From positions 124,001-188,000 of the forward strand of contig CBFFRP010000149.1 of the NCBI GenBank assembly GCA_965644295.1: DNA of 64,000 bases, read 5' to 3'. The notes beneath the pieces are model-generated. The model saw nothing but the letters and a program-made list of their open reading frames with translations, was not told the DNA's origin and made no database searches. Shown here piece after piece: positions 58,746 to 64,000 of the stretch. Both the position numbers and the translations under genes were made by a program. The stretch's first letter is position 1; every line of letters starts with the position of its first letter. This DNA is from Paraphysomonas bandaiensis. Taxonomy: Eukaryota > Chrysophyceae.

Positions 58746-61700
58746 ATGGATTTATCATCATCCCCTATTGAGAGTATTCGTCATTGGGCGACGGATCGTA
58801 TGCGTAAACGCTGTTTTGAGTTTAATGAAGGAAGTATGGAGGATAAGGAGCATTTAGGACTAAAAGGTTAGGAAATCATGTTCTATACAATAGTAGTAAG
58901 TAACAGAGTTGTATTCAGGGGCTAGTTTATGTGAATTATCAAAGTAAGATACACTGTATTTGTAATATATTTGATATGGCTTAAAGACTTGGTCTTCCTG
59001 TTCCTCCGGGCTTTGTTATATCCTCAGGTAAGATGATTCTTTAGATTACATTCATCCGTTCTTTTCTTCTTATGATTATTAGAAACTTGCGTGGATTTCT
59101 TCAAGGGTAGCTCGGATATGCCTGCTCACTTGATGGATAGCTGTCAGTCCAGCATTAAAAATTTAGAGCGCAAGACAGGAAAGATATTTGGCCTTCATAC
59201 ATCGCCGAAGGAGTCAATGCCACTATTACTATCGATTCGGTCCGGCGCAGCAGTCGACATGCCGAGGTTCGTTCACGTTGCGAAACTCAATGGCTCGTAA
59301 CTATTAAGTTTCAGCATGATGGACTCTGTATTAAATGTGGGTATTAATGAAGAGATTGCCCAGAAAATAGCAGATATTACCGGAAATCCAAGATTTGCCC
59401 TGGATGTTCACCGACGCTTCCTGCAGCAATATGGAACGGTCGTCCTCAAGGTGCCCAAGAGCTGCTATGCTGACATTTTAAGCGAGGCAAAAGCCCATGA
59501 CGGGGTTGCATCCGACTGCGATTTGTCTTACCCTGCGCTGCAAAAAGTAGTCGACGGATTTCTAAAGGTCGCGGATGTTCCCAATGATCCAATGGAGCAG
59601 TTCCGCAGAACTGTCGAGGCAATATTTTGTTCGTGGTACTCTCCTAGGTATTTTCATTACCCCGTAATTGCTATGACCTTATATCTTAAAAGAGCTGTAA
59701 AATATCGCGAGGTCCACAATATTGATGACGTATTTGGTACTGCAGTAGTTGTCCAGGTATGTAGTCAGTTATATGTATTGTTGATGTTAAGCAGAGTAAT
59801 GCTTAGAGTATGGTATTCGGAAATCTCAACTCAGAATCGTGCACGGGACGAGTCTTCACTCGTGACCCAAACACCGGTGCTGACCATATTTACGGTACAG
59901 TACTTCCTTCCAATTACTGTGATGAAGTCCAACATTCCGGTGGTGAAAATTTCAGGGGAATTCGTTTGCCAAGCTGAGGGAGACGATGTGTCAGAAGGCA
60001 TGGAGCAACAGCCTAAAAAAATTGAAGTATGATTTGAGTGATACTGTATGACTTAATGTAAAATGTAATTCATTATATAGGATATGAATTCTTGTATGCC
60101 GGAGGTCTATCGCGAGCTTCTTCGAACCACCAGTGTTATCGAGCAATTTTTTGGTGACGCACAGGTGATAGTACTTTACAAGAGCGCTACTTTAATGTCA
60201 TAGCTTCGTTTGATGTATCATTAAGAATAATTCAACTTTTGTTTACTTGATAGGAAATCGAATTTACAGTGCAGAGCGGCGATTTATTCATCCTGGAGAC
60301 AATTAATGCCCGACGTTCACCTGAAGTATGTGGAGTGTCTCATATTCATTTATCTGTACGTAACTATTTGCTACAGGCTAATGTGAGGATAGCGGTTGAC
60401 ATGGTCAGGAGTCTTCAATTAACGGTAGAGTATATATGTTTTTGTTAACTGTACAGTAATATTACATTGTAGGAGCGAGAAGCTATTTTGCGTGTAGACC
60501 CAAAAATGGTGCAGTGCTGCGTTTACTCAGTCACAAGATATAACTCTGTCTGCTGTTGGTAGATGACGTACTTTATGCACCCGAAAATTGATCCTCAACA
60601 AGGTAGGAATATTGCATGATACTCTTTAGTATTTTCTTAGCCTTCTTATCTTTAGATACTTACGAAGAATTAGTTCTCGGTTACGGTTTTCCTACTACAT
60701 CAGGCGCAGTGACTGGTCTTGCAGTGTTTACGGAAACAGATGTCATTCGACTAACTGGCGAGGGCAAGCCCGTTATCCTGGTATTAATACTGTTGTTCTG
60801 CACTCTACGGAATGATCAATACTCAGATTCGTAATGAGTCCTCTCCAGACGATATTTCAGGTATTAACTTGGCGAGCGGCGTCCTTACTCTTCACGGAGG
60901 TACGATCAATTTATACCACGGTGTAGAATCTTTGCCTAATCTATTTCCAATGGGTAGGAGTGACAAGTGCAGCTCCAGAACTTGCGAGATCTATGGATAA
61001 GACAGCTATTACTGGTTTGCTTCCATGTTTCTGGTGCCATGACTCACACAGTTACACAGGTGCCGCAAGTAGTGGTTTGGAGCTTGATCTCCAAAACGAG
61101 TGTGTGTACAATGACTCAGGAAATATATGCATTCGAAAGGAAGAGGTCAGATGAGAAATCGATGTCACGCAACATGACGCTATGATTTCAGGAAATAACC
61201 TTGGATGGAGCCACTGGGAGAATTTTGAAAGGCGATATTGCAATGATACCGACAGGTGTCAATTTGCGTGCATTCCTCTCTGTCTTATTGCTGCTAGTAA
61301 GTCATACTTTCTCAGGTGCCAAAGCTGCTTTCAAGACTCTATTAAGCTGGTCTGATCAGTACCGCAAGTGGGGTATGGTACTTTCAATAGTGCTATAGTG
61401 AAATATTTTTCAGAATGTCCGTCTTCGCCACGGTTAGCTCCATTTCTGATGCTTTCAGAGTAAGCTACCTTTTCATACTTCTGAGCATTTGACTTGTTGC
61501 ATAGGCCATTGAGTTGCGACCCGACGGAGTGGGACTATGCCAGTTGATCATGCTCATTATGTTGTGTTCTGTTTGAATTGTTTGCTAGGACGGAGACAAT
61601 GCTTCAAAAATCTAATTGTCGAGACTTGATGAGTACTTTTCTTCTTTCTTCCTCGGAGTTAGTTCCATTTTGCGTTCAGTGTACACATCTCTTGATTATA

Positions 61701-63340
61701 TAGTACAGGACGCTGAAGACACAGAGTCTGCAAAAGTTGGAGAGTATACATACGGAAGATCTTCAAGAGGTGTTGCAATTGTAATACGCCATGGTACTAG
61801 CTTATTACATGAGCTAGGTATTTGAAGTCTTTCCTAGCCGGGTTGTGTCTGTCAGGTAGTTGAGAGTATAATGGATAGAAGTAGCGTTTATTGACAACTA
61901 CTACCAGGCTGTTTGACGCTTCTATTAATGAGTTTTTTGTTCCTACGGGTTGGTCGCGTCATGTTAATATCCACTGGTTGATGAGCTCCTGTGTAGCGGA
62001 AGGGGAAGCTCAAAGGTCCTATGACACTCGAGAAACGAATCCTGCCCTGGGTGTTCGAGGTTGCAGGTGGAAGCATGGTTTAATTTGAGTATCAACATCC
62101 CTTACGTTCTGTTTTAAAGGAGAGCCATTGTTGATCCCGATTTTCTGATTATGCAAATACGTGCTATAATGAGTACGTTGAAATGTATATTGAAAGTATA
62201 CTGATTACTTGTGGTTCAGCGGCTGGAATCAATGTGATGAAGAATGGAAAACCTGTTAGCCTTGATGTTCTTGTACCGATGCTCACTTCTGAACATGAGG
62301 TATTAATTGATTAAAGTTTTATACGATTGTATTATTGGTATTTATCAACAATCGTCAGTTGGAAATGGTTATCGAAACAATCAACTCTGCTACGGACAAG
62401 GTATTTGCTATAGCCTGTAGCGTATATGTATTCGACTCATGCTTGGTATACAGATTTTTGAGGAGAAAGGGGCCAAAATTGAATTCCGTATTGGTGCCAT
62501 TATCGAGGTCATTGTTAGCTTTTGTGAGAGACTGATTTCATTTTGCTAATAGACCCCTCGCGCCTGTCTTCGCGCCAACAAAATCGTAAAAACGGTAGCA
62601 CTATATGAAGGGATTTCAGTTCTGACCAAGATTATGTAGGAGGGGCTTGGACTCGTTGTATTTGGTCTTGACCGACTCACCGAGCTGACATGTGGACTCT
62701 CAAAGTGCTATATAGCTTCATACACAATGGCAATAATTCACACCTTTCTACTAGGGATGACACTAAAGAGATGATTGCTACGTATAACGCGCAGGGAATC
62801 ATTCATAAGGGTATGAGTTGATAGAACATGTTCACAGGAAGCTTGTAATGATCTAGTGATTGTGTGTCTAGACCCCTTCCGTGCCCTCGATAAGCGTGGC
62901 GTTGGAGCCCTTCTAACAGCTGGGGTACGCTTAGTCCGGTAAGTTTGACGTTGCATAGTCTAGTTGATAGCAACACGTATCATGTATAAATCGCAGAACG
63001 ACTATTGGTACTATGCCCATTGGGGTTTTTGGCAGTCAATGTGGCCATAGGAAAGCTATCGACTACTTTGATAAGTTGAACTTAGATTTCGTGAGTTTTG
63101 TCAATTACAATGCTATGATAAATTTATGTATCCTGTTTCAATGAGCAGATTGTAAGTTCTATCAATCAAATTCCTTCGGTGAAAATTAGTTGTGCCCAAG
63201 CCTACATCACCGCGATGAAAGGTATGTGCTGTTGCTGCCAATATATGATAATGATGTTATCAGAATCCAAACCGATGTGGTTCGAAGATTCACGAGAAGG
63301 CTTCTTGGAGGATTTCCCGGCCTACCCCTTTCTTATTTAA
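58746..63340 (+). CDS. Pyruvate phosphate dikinase-like protein lacking catalytic residues
   Basis: Thirty-five exons of 25-334 nt join in frame to about 923 aa, near normal PPDK length. First exons: 58746-58866, 58919-58943, 58987-59027, 59083-59266, 59315-59647. Last: 63149-63221 and 63264-63340. The ATP-grasp part is conserved (LKGASLCELSKLGLPVPPGF, SIRSGAAVDMPSMMDSVLN, GTAVVVQSMVFGN). In the swivel domain the phospho-histidine motif GGMTSHAA reads GGVTSAAP (Ala473). In the PEP domain the VTIRLLDPP strand with its arginine is missing before LFDASINEFF; ETNPALGVRGCR and IIETPRACL remain. GTNDLTQ reads GLDRLTE (789-795), and the cysteine motif GICGEHGG reads GVFGSQCG (Phe854). PPDK interconverts pyruvate and PEP; this copy probably cannot. 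Exons at 61316-61367 and 61704-61780 have the least certain edges. Confidence 0.8.
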
Positions 63341-63756
63341 TTGTGGGCAGAGTGGAAGCATAACAGAGGGGCGTTGAATTTTTGTTGTATCGTGGTATAT
63401 TGTTTCGATGATTTTTTGAATTCTATTCGACGTTTCGCGCATTGATTTTTTCAAGACGCTCGAGTACCAGTATTTTCGATATAATTTCATTTTGTACTCG
63501 TGTTCTTTTTCTTTTGTGTTGAATAATAAGAGGGAGTACTTTTCATTGCCTGTTTTTAAAGTAAAATAATTTTAAAGCTTTTACTGAAATCGTAACTTTA
63601 ATTACATATTACATTACTTCTTACTTTAATCAACTTCGACGTATGTAGTATATAGTATGGAATAGGAACCATATGCGTGGACGAGTACTCCTGTTCTCCT
63701 ATTACTGCTAATTTTTTAGCATTAGTCTCTTTACTCTCTCTGTATTCCTTTTTTCT
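63341..63756. other. Intergenic, nothing recognised
   Basis: About 415 bp, AT-rich, between the PPDK-like stop and the LTR fragment. A 66-codon minus frame is not convincing. Confidence 0.4.
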
Positions 63757-64000
63757 GTCGGAAATTGCTCATTCTTAACTAGATCTCAGAGAGAATTGTC
63801 GCTAGACTAGATAGATTAATTAATATCGTTTACACAAAATGTGATTTGGCCCCAAGCATAATCTCCTCCATATGTGAACCTCTCGTTACTAAACATATCT
63901 TGAAAGTTCGAACTATTTGAGTTTCTCAATATCATCACAGCATTTGTACATCATCACCATGTATTCTCGTACTTTGTCTTCAAGTGCCACACTGAATATA
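63757..64000 (-). repeat. Diverged copia LTR, inverted, continuing past the window
   Basis: Read on the minus strand, it matches the 294-bp LTR in order: GTACGAGAATACA, GATGTACAAATGCTGTGATG, ATATTGAGAAACTCAAATAG, TAACGAGAGGTTC, GTGTAAACGATATTAAT, CTATCTAGTCTAG, then CTCTCTGAGATCTAGT. There are many substitutions, so it is an older copy (solo LTR or the end of another element). Confidence 0.85.

Noticed and set aside
61616-61825. Alternative PPDK-like reading through GVAIVIRHGTSLLHEL
   Set aside because: It resembles the VTIR strand only superficially; the frame giving SLQKLESIHTEDLQEVLQ joins cleanly by a GTAATA donor to LFDASINEFF, the expected next motif.

Overview
The window is nuclear DNA of a single-celled eukaryote. 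Genes are split by short introns (mostly 45-70 nt, GT-AG, with one GC-AG), stops are standard, genes are tightly packed on both strands, and eukaryotic housekeeping proteins are present (TSR3, IMPACT, GET1, RFC4, RNASEH2C). Pro/Ser/Thr repeats in the LVIVD membrane protein, a Cupin_8 enzyme, an EF-hand Na/Ca exchanger and a PPDK-family protein fit a stramenopile or other SAR protist, but that placement is inference. All spliced models were made by hand from splice sites, reading frame and family resemblance.

Layout. 0-11 kb: the 3' end of a PH-like protein, a small palindromic element, a Cupin_8 oxygenase, a RING-CH/YqgE fusion, TSR3, a 64-unit CATA microsatellite, and an 11-exon coiled-coil protein. 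11.4-16.9 kb: a Ty1/copia retrotransposon with identical 294-bp LTRs and a 5-bp target duplication, inserted into an older relative. 17.5-24.1 kb: a fold-back repeat, IMPACT, GET1/WRB, an OSCA/CSC1-type channel and a 26-bp tandem repeat. 24.2-30.3 kb: a decayed LTR-element protease region, an LVIVD/CUB-like surface protein, and an apparently intact PIF/Harbinger transposon with its two genes. 30.4-36.9 kb: hairpins, dispersed repeats, RNASEH2C and a Ulp1-like protease. 37.5-41.9 kb: an EF-hand NCX-type exchanger divergent from RFC4.

42.2-53.6 kb: the most unusual part. An 11.4-kb Mutator-like element (9-bp target duplication TGTATATTT, inverted ends built on a CCTAGTCA motif) keeps only the SWIM-finger end of its transposase. 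The rest is about 7.3 kb of a 28-bp minisatellite, broken up by five copies of its own 585-bp right end.

53.7-63.3 kb: a kinesin with two C-terminal WW domains, divergent from a 35-exon PPDK-like protein that lacks the phospho-histidine, the catalytic cysteine and other active-site residues. The window ends in a diverged, inverted copia LTR.

The genes do not form one pathway. What links them is genome structure: shared divergent promoters, a dispersed repeat found in three promoter regions, and heavy recent transposon and satellite activity.
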